From NCBI GenBank assembly GCA_013336025.1, contig JAAXUM010000096.1, forward strand, positions 1 through 6,780: 6,780 nucleotides of DNA. The letters are read 5' to 3'. This DNA is from Chlorobiaceae bacterium. GTDB lineage: Bacteria; Bacteroidota; Chlorobiia; Chlorobiales; Chlorobiaceae. Every line of letters begins with the position of its first letter. The stretch's first letter is position 1. The translations under genes and the position numbers were made by a program. Shown here piece by piece: positions 1 through 5,937 of this stretch. Under the pieces are notes generated by a model. It ran no database searches and had not been told where the DNA came from. It was given only the letters and a program-made list of their open reading frames with translations.

Positions 1-361
1 GGGCGGCATTGGCGGCGATATCCCGCCTCATCTTGTCGATGTCATTGTAGGTCGAGGTCACCACGGAAATCGGCATGTTCAGCGGCGATGCGCCGTGGCT
101 GAAATAGAACAGCGAACCGTGATAGGCGCCGTTGAAGACCAGCGGTGCTGCGATCAGCTCGTAGCCGGCCGTATGGGTGCGCGTCAGCCGCACCTCGCCG
201 CGGCGGTCGCGCCAGGATGGCGGCACGATAGCCGTCAGTTCGATCCCCGGCAGGCGCGCTAGCTCTTCCAGTTTGCGCTGGTATGCGCCCACCACCACCG
301 CCTTTGAGAGAATGACGACCCGTATGGATTGCGCCAGTGTGAATACCTCTTGCTTTTGCAC
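1..361 (-). CDS. Partial chimeric frame: glycosyltransferase (GT4-like) N-terminus running into class III aminotransferase segment
   Basis: The frame is open from about 418 to the window edge, so the 3' end is missing. Reading from about 325 it gives RVVILSKAVVVGAYQRKLEE, then a PPSWRD and a THTAGYEL segment. This resembles the N-terminal Rossmann domain of family-4 glycosyltransferases, which move sugars from nucleotide-sugar donors. From LVFNG (142-128) onward it reads GAYHGSLFYF, SPLNMP and TSTYNDID. These match the YHG, PLN and YND landmarks of class III (PLP-dependent, glutamate-1-semialdehyde-aminomutase-like) aminotransferases, not a glycosyltransferase. The start is unclear. GTG at 361-359 is the first start-type codon. 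CTG at 337-335 sits 7 nt after a good ribosome site (AAGAGGT, 345-351). The position where homologues begin MRVVILSK is ATA here (325-323). Base composition is near 65% G/C, unlike everything to the right. The glycosyltransferase call is fairly sure and the aminotransferase call moderate. The fusion is probably an artefact. Confidence 0.55.
   Translation of the reverse strand, partial: MQKQEVFTLAQSIRVVILSKAVVVGAYQRKLEELARLPGIELTAIVPPSWRDRRGEVRLTRTHTAGYELIAAPLVFNGAYHGSLFYFSHGASPLNMPISVVTSTYNDIDKMRRDIAANAA
128..142 (-). other. Apparent join between glycosyltransferase and aminotransferase sequence
   Basis: These five codons (LVFNG) could belong to either family: glycosyltransferases of this type have a phenylalanine-asparagine-glycine stretch followed by an HLH-like motif, and class III aminotransferases have a VF-x-GAYHG stretch. 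The upstream residues fit only the first family and the downstream residues only the second. A switch at a short shared sequence is typical of a chimera formed at microhomology. The reading frame is kept through the join. Family recognition is from memory of conserved motifs. Confidence 0.4.
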
Positions 362-398
362 GCGAAATCGGGTAGAATTAGCGGGTGAGTTGCCGGAG
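360..398. other. Boundary between native sequence and G/C-rich foreign or misjoined sequence
   Basis: To the right, the serine-hydrolase frame keeps its family pattern through SLTKALVTTSIAMQL (codon ending at 396). It then reads RQLTR and stops (378-380), where family members continue with a helix and about 250 more residues. To the left, composition rises to about 65% G/C and a different gene begins. The exact breakpoint cannot be placed better than about 360-395. The boundary may be an assembly join or a real insertion or deletion. Confidence 0.6.
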
Positions 399-731
399 CT
401 GCATGGCAATGCTTGTCGTTACGAGGGCCTTGGTCAGTGAAGCAAGGTCGTACACTGTCGATGTGTCGGCAGGGGCTGAAGGTGTACGGCAGTCGATGGT
501 TCCGAATGCCCGGTGAAAGACCGTTTTCCCACCATGGCGGACAGCTATGCTTGTTCCGGGAAAAACCCCCTCGCGCAATGCCTTCTCGCAGAGCGCTTCA
601 AGCGGCTTGAAATCGCTTCCATATGCTCTGCCGGGAATCATGCCCATCCATACCATGAGTATCGTCATAATGAGTGGCAATACGGCCGGGCGATCGGTTT
701 TCGATCGTTTAAAAAAGAGAAAAACGGACAT
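378..731 (-). pseudogene. Truncated exported serine hydrolase (beta-lactamase/PBP-fold, PF00144-like), N-terminal part only
   Basis: This is the beginning of a class C beta-lactamase-like serine hydrolase, a family that includes DD-peptidases, esterases and beta-lactamases acting in the periplasm. From ATG at 731 it has a basic N-terminus (KRSK), a hydrophobic segment at about residues 16-33 and a likely signal-peptidase site after AYG (residue 38). The family opening follows (EALCEKALREGVFPG, then AVRHGGK). The nucleophile motif is S98-L-T-K101 inside VYDLASLTKALVTT. Only about 117 residues remain of the usual 350 or more. The Tyr-x-Asn and Lys/His-x-Gly motifs are lost at the left-end join. 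I chose ATG 731, which overlaps the mlaD end by 23 nt. A TTG at 758 gives nine more residues before the signal peptide and looks less likely. It reads as the fourth gene of the mlaEFD operon. Substrate is unknown, and it may be intact in the real genome. Confidence 0.75.
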
Positions 732-1587
732 ATCGTTTCGGATTCTCTTTAAGATCAATCAGCAGTGAATCAAGCGATGAGAGTGATCTGTTGAGATTAT
801 TGTAGAGAGCAGGATTTGCCTGCAACTGACCGATTGTGCCCTGACCGCTGTTGATTTTTGTGATCAGCGACTCTGTTTCTGAAGCAGCCCTGTTGAGGCG
901 CTCTATCGTCTGCTCGGTGTTTTTTGCCATGGTTTTGTCGTTAAGGAGCTTCGGCAGAAGGCCGTTGCCATGTGCTGCCTCATGTGATACTTTTGATAGC
1001 TCGGCTGAGGTGGTTTTCAGACTGCTTACCGTTTCGGCGAGCTCCGTGCCCATTTTTTCATCTGAAACCAGTCTGCCGGCAACTCCTTTTCCGCTATTGA
1101 GCTGGTCAAGCAGCAGATTGATTTTTTTAAGAGCCTCTCCCGCACCGCTGGTCAGATCAGCAAGACCTTCTTCGGTTTGGAGAACGAGATAATCTCCGTT
1201 TTGAACCGCCGGACCTTTGCCTGTCGTGATATCGACATATTTGTCGCCAAGTATGCCAAGAGCTTTAATGGTGGCTTTTGCATCCCTGGAAACCAGGGGA
1301 GCGAATTCATTGCGGAGCCGAAGTTCAGCAACAACAAAGAGCGAGTCTTTGCTGGTTACAAAATCAAGTTTTGAAACGGTTCCGATTTTTTTGCCGGAAA
1401 CCGAAACAAAGTTGTTCTCGGCCAGGCCCTGCATATCATTGGAGATGATTTTTATGGTGGTTACGCCAGTAAACAGGCTGGAGTTTTTACCGATCACCAG
1501 TCCAAGATAGGCAGCAAAACCGATACCGAGAATAAAAAATATTCCGGTTTTCAGATCGCTCCATTTCAAGGCATTGGGGTTTCTCAT
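709..1587 (-). CDS. mlaD: MlaD-like MCE-domain lipid transport protein
   Basis: Substrate-binding component of an MCE/Mla ABC transporter that carries phospholipid across the periplasm. It is anchored in the inner membrane and faces the periplasm. The 292-residue protein has a short cytoplasmic start, one membrane helix (about 15-33) and an MCE domain (about 40-122) with typical VSVSGKKIGTV and GILGDKYVDI segments. A long helical tail (about 140-280) carries three related repeats. It ends in NPKRYVRFS, a common ending in long MCE proteins. E. coli MlaD is about 180 residues, so the tail is much longer here and could form a longer coiled-coil channel, as in the PqiB/LetB style or plant TGD2. 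The start lies 21 nt after the mlaF stop, with no clear ribosome site. The family is secure. The gene name is by analogy, since the tail and the lack of mlaA, mlaB or mlaC nearby differ from the E. coli system. Confidence 0.92.
   Translation of the reverse strand: MRNPNALKWSDLKTGIFFILGIGFAAYLGLVIGKNSSLFTGVTTIKIISNDMQGLAENNFVSVSGKKIGTVSKLDFVTSKDSLFVVAELRLRNEFAPLVSRDAKATIKALGILGDKYVDITTGKGPAVQNGDYLVLQTEEGLADLTSGAGEALKKINLLLDQLNSGKGVAGRLVSDEKMGTELAETVSSLKTTSAELSKVSHEAAHGNGLLPKLLNDKTMAKNTEQTIERLNRAASETESLITKINSGQGTIGQLQANPALYNNLNRSLSSLDSLLIDLKENPKRYVRFSLF
772..1101 (-). repeat. Three repeats of 41-residue period in the MlaD-like tail
   Basis: The motif G-x-G-x-x-x-x-L followed by D/N and a Leu/Asn-rich helix occurs at residues 166-168 (GKG), 207-209 (GNG) and 248-250 (GQG). 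The spacing is exactly 41 residues each time. Aligned pieces are LNSGKGVAGRLVSDEKM, AAHGNGLLPKLLNDKTM and INSGQGTIGQLQANPAL. The DNA copies have diverged, so this is a protein-level repeat, probably helical hairpins or coiled-coil units. Confidence 0.75.
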
Positions 1588-1608
1588 ACAGCGTGTTGTC
1601 TTTTAAGG

Positions 1609-2343
1609 TTAAAGTTCGAGAATTTTGTCGGATAATATTGATAGAATGAACGGGTGAGTGGACTCATGCAGTTTACTGACAACATCATCAAAAATCATTT
1701 TGCCCTGATAAAGAACGGCTACGTGATCAGCGACATTGAAGACATCGTCGATAATATGGGTGACAATGACTGCACCGAGATTATTTGACTTTTTGAGCGT
1801 ACTGATCAGTGTCAGGATTTTTTTTGAACTGACAGGATCAAGTCCTGCCGTTGGTTCATCAAACAGGATCATATGGGGCCTGAAAATCAGTGCACGTCCA
1901 ATTGCAACCCGTTTGCGCATTCCACCGCTCAGGCTCTCCGGCAGCTTGTCTTCATAGCCCTCAAGTCCGGCAAACTGGATCTGTTCCGTCACCCGGCTCT
2001 CAATCTCCTTTTCTGACAGGTTCAGGTTCTCTCTCAGAAAAAAGCCGAGGTTCTGGTCGATGGTCATGGAGTCAAACAGGGCATTTCCCTGAAAAACCAT
2101 ACCCATTTTTCTGCGAATCGGGTAGAGTTCCGTTTCTTTAAGTTTGGTGATATCGGTACCATCAATAATAACCTGTCCGCTATTCGGCTTGATCAGACCA
2201 AGCATCAGCTTGAGGATTGTGCTTTTACCCACACCGCTCGGGCCGAGAATGGCTTTTATGCTGTTATCGGCGATGGTTAAAGAAATATTGTTGAGAATTT
2301 CCCTGTCCCCGTATTTCAGACTGACGTTACGTAATTCAATCAT
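1609..2343 (-). CDS. mlaF: MlaF-like ABC transporter ATPase for lipid transport
   Basis: Cytoplasmic ATPase that drives the MCE/Mla phospholipid transporter together with the permease and MCE protein on either side. The 244 residues hold every ABC element in order: Walker A GPSGVGKST (34-42), Q-loop glutamine 85 in MVFQGNALFDS, signature LSGGMRKRVAIGRAL (138-152), Walker B MILFDEP (158-164) with catalytic Glu163, D-loop GLDP (167-170) and switch His196. GGMRKR instead of the usual GGQ-x-QR, and FQ-x-x-ALFDSMT after the Q-loop, are typical of the MlaF/Mkl/TGD3 branch. Length is slightly shorter than E. coli MlaF (about 270). The start follows the mlaE stop by only 4 nt, so translation is probably coupled. 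It appears intact and active. Confidence 0.95.
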   Translation of the reverse strand: MIELRNVSLKYGDREILNNISLTIADNSIKAILGPSGVGKSTILKLMLGLIKPNSGQVIIDGTDITKLKETELYPIRRKMGMVFQGNALFDSMTIDQNLGFFLRENLNLSEKEIESRVTEQIQFAGLEGYEDKLPESLSGGMRKRVAIGRALIFRPHMILFDEPTAGLDPVSSKKILTLISTLKKSNNLGAVIVTHIIDDVFNVADHVAVLYQGKMIFDDVVSKLHESTHPFILSILSDKILEL

Positions 2344-2347
2344 GCGT

Positions 2348-3142
2348 TTACATGTTTTCCAGTACTATCTTTGAAACATAGAAGTTCGCGACGAGCACCA
2401 ACCCTGAAGAGACAACAATTCCCTTGATGGTCGATCGCCCCACGCCGGCGGTCCCTCCTCTTGCTGAAAATCCGTTAAAGCTGCTGACAAGCGTGATAAT
2501 GATAGCAAAAACAGGTGCCTTGACAAATCCGACGACAAAATCTTTCGGGGCGAGCCGGGGATAGACTGCATTCCAGAACATGCCGGGATCAAGACGGTGA
2601 TAGTGCTCGGCCATATACGCTGCGCTATGCAATCCGGCATAGTCTGAAAGGGCCGTCAGGGGCAGAAACATGACAAGGGCGGCAATCAGTCTTGGCATAA
2701 CAAGTTTTGCAACAGGATCGGTGCCGAAAGCTCGAAGCGCGTCGATCTGTTCGGAAATCTGCATGGCTCCGAGCTCGGCTCCGTTGCGTGCACCAAACCG
2801 CGCTGAGAGCATAAGGCCCATCAGGAGAGGGCCGAGTTCTCTGATAACTGAGATTGACGTTGATCTGCCGAGCATGGTTTTGGCGCCGAAATCCTCAAGC
2901 AGGTTACCCACCTCAATGGCAAGCAGGGATCCGATGGAAATCGCGCTGACCAGCACGATGGGTATTGAGTCGGTGCCGCAAATTGTTGCCTGATCGAGAA
3001 AGTCTCTCCAGTATCGCTTGATTTTAGGAATGGTGAGAAACGCTCTGAGAGAAAACAAAAAGAACTCCTGCATGGTCAGGAAAAAATCCTTGAGTCTGAG
3101 ATTGATGTCCTTCCGGAAGGCGGTTGCTGGAGCTAAGTTCAT
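2348..3142 (-). CDS. mlaE: MlaE-like permease of the MCE lipid ABC transporter
   Basis: Inner-membrane permease of the MCE/Mla lipid transporter. The 264 residues match the family's usual length (about 260). An amphipathic N-terminal region (about 20-50) is followed by membrane segments near 60-80, 100-118, 149-170, 208-226 and 240-262. The family signature is clear: RELGPLLMGLMLSARFGARN (101-120), AELGAMQISEQIDALRAFG (122-140) with DPV and VMPRL, and FSARGGTAGVGRST (225-238) near the end. First gene of the mlaE-mlaF-mlaD run. I chose ATG 3142 because it keeps the whole amphipathic helix. ATG at 3071-3073 (Met24) is a weaker alternative. No ribosome site precedes either ATG well, and the immediate upstream sequence is A/T rich. 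No mlaB-like STAS gene follows, which fits FCB-group and plastid-type systems. Confidence 0.94.
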   Translation of the reverse strand: MNLAPATAFRKDINLRLKDFFLTMQEFFLFSLRAFLTIPKIKRYWRDFLDQATICGTDSIPIVLVSAISIGSLLAIEVGNLLEDFGAKTMLGRSTSISVIRELGPLLMGLMLSARFGARNGAELGAMQISEQIDALRAFGTDPVAKLVMPRLIAALVMFLPLTALSDYAGLHSAAYMAEHYHRLDPGMFWNAVYPRLAPKDFVVGFVKAPVFAIIITLVSSFNGFSARGGTAGVGRSTIKGIVVSSGLVLVANFYVSKIVLENM

Positions 3143-3209
3143 AATTTATTATTTGGTAAGGCATTGCTTACAACAACAGTAAGGCTTTATATCATTTTTT
3201 CCGTACGAC

Positions 3210-3232
3210 CGTTTCATGTTGTGATTGAAACG
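3210..3232 (-). promoter_or_regulatory. Stem-loop in the mlaE leader
   Basis: A perfect 7-bp inverted repeat, CGTTTCA (3226-3232 on the transcript side) and TGAAACG (3210-3216), with a 9-nt loop. If the promoter at 3241-3269 is used, this hairpin sits within the first few bases of the transcript. It could protect the 5' end or be a protein-binding site. It is not a normal terminator for the upstream PHP gene, because no U-run follows. Confidence 0.35.
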
Positions 3233-3240
3233 ATGGCTGG

Positions 3241-3269
3241 ATTATAACCAATCTTTACTGGTTGGCCAA
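3241..3269 (-). promoter_or_regulatory. Candidate sigma-70-like promoter of the mlaE-mlaF-mlaD operon
   Basis: Perfect -10 TATAAT (3241-3246) with -35 TTGGCC (3264-3269, four of six consensus bases) and the ideal 17-nt spacer. The expected transcript start is near 3234, giving a leader of about 90 nt before ATG 3142. A short dyad, AACCA and TGGTT, fills the spacer and could be an operator. The site lies just after the PHP gene stop, so the lipid-transport genes need not depend on upstream transcription. Confidence 0.5.
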
Positions 3270-3281
3270 TCATCATCCTGA

Positions 3282-4142
3282 TCAGTTTTTTACAAGACGG
3301 CTTTTCATTTTTGTAACCCACTCATACGGGATTGTTATGTTTCCGAATGCATCATCATCCCGCTCTTTCATGCCATGAAAGTCAGATCCGCCTGAAAAGA
3401 GCAGAAAATATTCATTGGCAATTTCCCTGTAGTAGTTCTGTTTGTACAGATCGTGCGATGGATGAACGATTTCGATGCCGTCAAGACCGAAAGTGATGAG
3501 TTGTTTCAGGGTTTCATCAGGAACGTTATGTGCCGGATGTGCCAGAAAAGATAATCCTGAGGCTTCGTTGATAAGCCTGATGACATCTCTCGGATGGGTT
3601 TCGATGCTTTTGACGTATGCCGGGCTGTGTGCACCGAGATACTTGCTGAATGCCTCGCTGAAACTTTTTACGTAACCGCCATCCTGCAGGACGGCAGCGA
3701 TATGCGGCCTGCCGACACTGCCGTTCTGGGCTTTCAGGATGATTTGTTCAATCCCGATTTTTACGCCCATTTTGGCAAGTTTTCCCACCATGCGTTCTGC
3801 CCGCTCGGTACGCAGGTGACGGCAGTGGTCGAGATATTGCTTCAGCTCAGAGTGCTGATAATCGAAAAAATAACCAAGGACATGAATATCATAGCCCTTG
3901 TAGGTTGAGCTCATTTCTACACCGGGAATAAGCTCAACGCCTTTTGTCAAGGCTAATGGCTTTGCTTTGTCAATACCTAAAACAGAGTCATGATCAGTAA
4001 TGCTTATGGCCTTCAACCCTACTGCAGCAGCTCTTTCAATAATCTGCTCGGGTGTAAAGATCCCGTCTGAACATTTAGTGTGTATATGTAAATCTGCTTT
4101 TTCAAAGCCATTATGCCTTACGCCTGACAAGCTGTACGGCAT
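3282..4142 (-). CDS. PHP-domain phosphoesterase, TrpH/YciV (RNase AM / 3',5'-nucleotide phosphatase) type
   Basis: Cytoplasmic metal-dependent phosphoesterase of the PHP superfamily. Studied relatives (E. coli YciV/TrpH, Chromobacterium enzyme) release phosphate from 3',5'-bisphosphonucleotides or degrade RNA 5'-to-3'. The 286 residues (YciV is about 290) carry all PHP motifs: DLHIHTKCSDG (17-27), TDHDS (49-53), PGVEMS (73-78), GRPHIA (144-149), FLAHPAH (199-205), EIVHPSH (224-230) and GGSDFHG (251-257). His19, His21, Asp26, His51, Glu76, His147, His202, Asp254 and His256 are the expected ligands for a trinuclear metal site, so it should be active. It stands alone between gaps of 224 and 139 nt, with its own candidate promoter. 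ATG 4142 gives a 16-residue lead before the first motif and has no ribosome site. The exact substrate is inferred from the family. Confidence 0.92.
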   Translation of the reverse strand: MPYSLSGVRHNGFEKADLHIHTKCSDGIFTPEQIIERAAAVGLKAISITDHDSVLGIDKAKPLALTKGVELIPGVEMSSTYKGYDIHVLGYFFDYQHSELKQYLDHCRHLRTERAERMVGKLAKMGVKIGIEQIILKAQNGSVGRPHIAAVLQDGGYVKSFSEAFSKYLGAHSPAYVKSIETHPRDVIRLINEASGLSFLAHPAHNVPDETLKQLITFGLDGIEIVHPSHDLYKQNYYREIANEYFLLFSGGSDFHGMKERDDDAFGNITIPYEWVTKMKSRLVKN

Positions 4143-4171
4143 GGCTGAATGGTTAATCGGTTTATTTTGAT

Positions 4172-4200
4172 TTTATATATATAAAAAAAATCGCAGTCAT
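4172..4200 (-). promoter_or_regulatory. Candidate promoter of the PHP phosphoesterase gene
   Basis: -10 TATAAA (4172-4177) and -35 ATGACT (4195-4200) are separated by exactly 17 nt, inside an A/T-rich stretch with eight T in a row and alternating TA. The expected transcript start near 4165 leaves a short leader of about 23 nt. Matches are five of six and four of six. A/T-rich runs give chance -10 matches, so confidence is moderate. Confidence 0.4.
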
Positions 4201-4348
4201 AGTACGAGAAAAGAGAATTATTTTTTCCTGTAAAAAGTTGCGTGACAAGAACATCATGCCGACTCGATTATCGAAACCGAGGAAAGCTGTTCTGATCAAT
4301 TATGGTAAGCGGTGTCAAGGCCTCGTGGATGCCGTAAAATCATGGATC

Positions 4349-4365
4349 AGGGTTTCAACGACCCT
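4349..4365 (-). terminator. Weak hairpin just after uppP
   Basis: AGGGT and ACCCT (5-bp stem, 7-nt loop) begin 1 nt after the uppP stop codon. A T-run appears only about 9 nt further on (GATTTT), so it is at best a poor intrinsic terminator. The remainder of the 224-nt space between uppP and the PHP gene shows no coding frame that I trust. Confidence 0.2.
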
Positions 4366-4366
4366 T

Positions 4367-5215
4367 TTATGGCTTAAGAGAGCCAGTTGCAATCAAGGCC
4401 AGTATTCCGGTACCGAGAAAGAGGCGGTAGATAATAAAGATTGATGTGGTGTGCTTTTTCAGATAGCTTATGAGAAAAGCAATCGACAGGTATCCGGTGA
4501 TTCCTGCTGTGATGGTGGCTGCTGTAATTGCTGCGACGCTTTCCGCTGAAGATGCGATGATATCCCAGGTGTGATACAGCTCAAAAAGTGCTGCGGCAAA
4601 GACGGACGGAAGCGAAAGAAGAAAAGAGAACCGAGCCGCGGATTCCCGTGACATGTTTAAAAAAAGGCCGCCGGTAATGGTTACCCCTGAACGTGAAGCT
4701 CCCGGAATAAGGGCAAGGCATTGGGCAAATCCCATGAAAATCGCCTCTTTCCAGCCGATAGTATCCATTGACGTCATGGACAAGTTCTGCTTGAGACGTT
4801 TTTTTACGCTCCATTCGGCAGCGAGTAGAAGAAGCGCAAAGCCTATAAGGGCACCGCTTACCCAGTAGAGAGAGCGCAGGCTTGTTTCGATTTCTGTTTT
4901 GAAGAGCAGACCGCAAATGACGATAGGCAGCGTTCCTGCGGCAATCATCCACCCCATTGAAGCATCGTGCGTATCAAATGGCCGGCCTTTCAGGATTCCC
5001 GCAACAACAGCGGCAAGAATGGTATAAATATCTTTGTAGAAATAGATCAGGACGGCGGCAAGGGTTCCGAGCTGCACAACAGCCGTGAATGCCGCTCCGG
5101 GATCTTCCCATCCTGCAAGTGCCGGAATGATTCTCAGATGGGCTGTACTGCTTACAGGCAGAAACTCGGTCAGTCCCTGAACAACGCCGAGAACGATGGC
5201 TTCAAAGAGGGTCAT
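4367..5215 (-). CDS. uppP: Undecaprenyl-diphosphate phosphatase (BacA/UppP family)
   Basis: Integral membrane enzyme that removes a phosphate from undecaprenyl diphosphate, recycling the lipid carrier for peptidoglycan and surface polysaccharide synthesis. Overproduction gives bacitracin resistance in relatives. The 282 residues (E. coli about 273) show both catalytic regions. The first is Q13-G-L-T-E17 followed by FLPVSSTAHL with His26. The second is PGASRSGVTI (171-180) with Arg175. Hydrophobic stretches throughout fit the multi-span family fold. The start ATG overlaps the stop of the upstream diphosphatase gene in ATGA, indicating coupled translation. No ribosome site is visible, which fits coupling. 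The sequence appears intact. Confidence 0.96.
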   Translation of the reverse strand: MTLFEAIVLGVVQGLTEFLPVSSTAHLRIIPALAGWEDPGAAFTAVVQLGTLAAVLIYFYKDIYTILAAVVAGILKGRPFDTHDASMGWMIAAGTLPIVICGLLFKTEIETSLRSLYWVSGALIGFALLLLAAEWSVKKRLKQNLSMTSMDTIGWKEAIFMGFAQCLALIPGASRSGVTITGGLFLNMSRESAARFSFLLSLPSVFAAALFELYHTWDIIASSAESVAAITAATITAGITGYLSIAFLISYLKKHTTSIFIIYRLFLGTGILALIATGSLKP

Positions 5216-5916
5216 TGCGGTTTGCTGGTGTTGGTTAAGAGAGCATACTGTTGTTGAAAAATATTCCTGAGTTCTGTAACGGCTTTCTGAACGGCAAGCG
5301 AACGGTGGCTGAGCGTGTTTTTTTCTTCGGTGCTCATTTCAGCATAAGTTTTTCCGGTAGCGTGTACCAGAAAAAGAGGATCATACCCGAATCCTTCATC
5401 TCCCTGCCGGCTCAGGGTTATGCTGCCCTCAACCAACCCTTCGGCAGTGCGTTCAAACAGAAAACAGCCCTGTGCAGACGGGAGCGAGCCTTTCAGGGCG
5501 ACAACGGTTCTGAAACGGGCCCTCCTGTCGGCTATGCCGTTCATGCGATCCAGCAGATGAGAAACATTATCCTGATAGGTTGGAGTTCTGCCGTCGGGCA
5601 TGGGCGCGAAACGCGCAGAGTAAACGCCCGGCGCTCCATGCAGAGCATCAACCTCAAGGCCCGTATCGTCAGCCAGGGCAATCATAAAGGGGAATCGATC
5701 CGAAAGAAGGGAGAAAACAGCCCTTGCCTTCAACAGGGCATTTCCTTCAAGCGAGTCTTCCGTCTCTTCGATTTCGACCTCTACGCCAAGTTCATGAAGC
5801 GATTGAACCGTGAAAAGGGGAGAGATATGTTCAAGCAGCGGACGAAGCTCTTTTACCTTGTCCCGGTTTGCGGTTGCAAGGACGACAGGAATACGGTTCT
5901 CGGACGTTTGCGGCAT
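5212..5916 (-). CDS. rdgB: XTP/dITP diphosphatase (HAM1/RdgB family)
   Basis: Cytoplasmic house-cleaning pyrophosphatase that hydrolyses XTP, ITP and dITP to monophosphates, keeping deaminated purines out of DNA and RNA. Family landmarks are in order: VVLATANRDKVKEL (11-24), EGNALLKARA (57-66), ADDTGLEVDAL (82-92) with the catalytic acidic pair, PGVYSARFA (96-104), GFGYDPLF (175-182), and EMSTEEKN plus SHR (193-205). At 234 residues it is longer than the usual 195-205. The extra length is a longer N-terminus, spacing around residues 105-130 and a C-terminal tail after about 220. The tail overlaps the uppP start by 4 nt. It begins 21 nt after the pdxJ stop. ATG 5916 sits a few residues before the first motif and fits homologues, though no ribosome site precedes it. 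Confidence 0.95.
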   Translation of the reverse strand: MPQTSENRIPVVLATANRDKVKELRPLLEHISPLFTVQSLHELGVEVEIEETEDSLEGNALLKARAVFSLLSDRFPFMIALADDTGLEVDALHGAPGVYSARFAPMPDGRTPTYQDNVSHLLDRMNGIADRRARFRTVVALKGSLPSAQGCFLFERTAEGLVEGSITLSRQGDEGFGYDPLFLVHATGKTYAEMSTEEKNTLSHRSLAVQKAVTELRNIFQQQYALLTNTSKPQ

Positions 5917-5937
5917 GAGTGACTGTTTGCAATGATT

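Noticed and set aside
1..398. Insertion sequence or integrated element at the left end
   Set aside because: No transposase or integrase pattern, terminal inverted repeat or target duplication is visible; the two protein pieces are metabolic enzymes.
177..440. Plus-strand open frame in the G/C-rich left end
   Set aside because: Arg/Ser-rich translation typical of an antisense frame in G/C-rich DNA; the opposite strand encodes recognisable protein.
3210..3232. Stem-loop considered as terminator of the PHP gene
   Set aside because: The transcript-sense strand has an A-run, not a U-run, after the hairpin, and it lies downstream of a strong TATAAT promoter candidate. In plus-strand sense the T-run precedes the hairpin.
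4238..4444. Plus-strand small open frame in the gap next to uppP
   Set aside because: It runs into uppP antisense, has no ribosome site and resembles no known protein.
5251..5922. A 223-codon plus-strand open frame opposite rdgB
   Set aside because: It lies wholly antisense to a well-supported gene and its protein looks random and basic.
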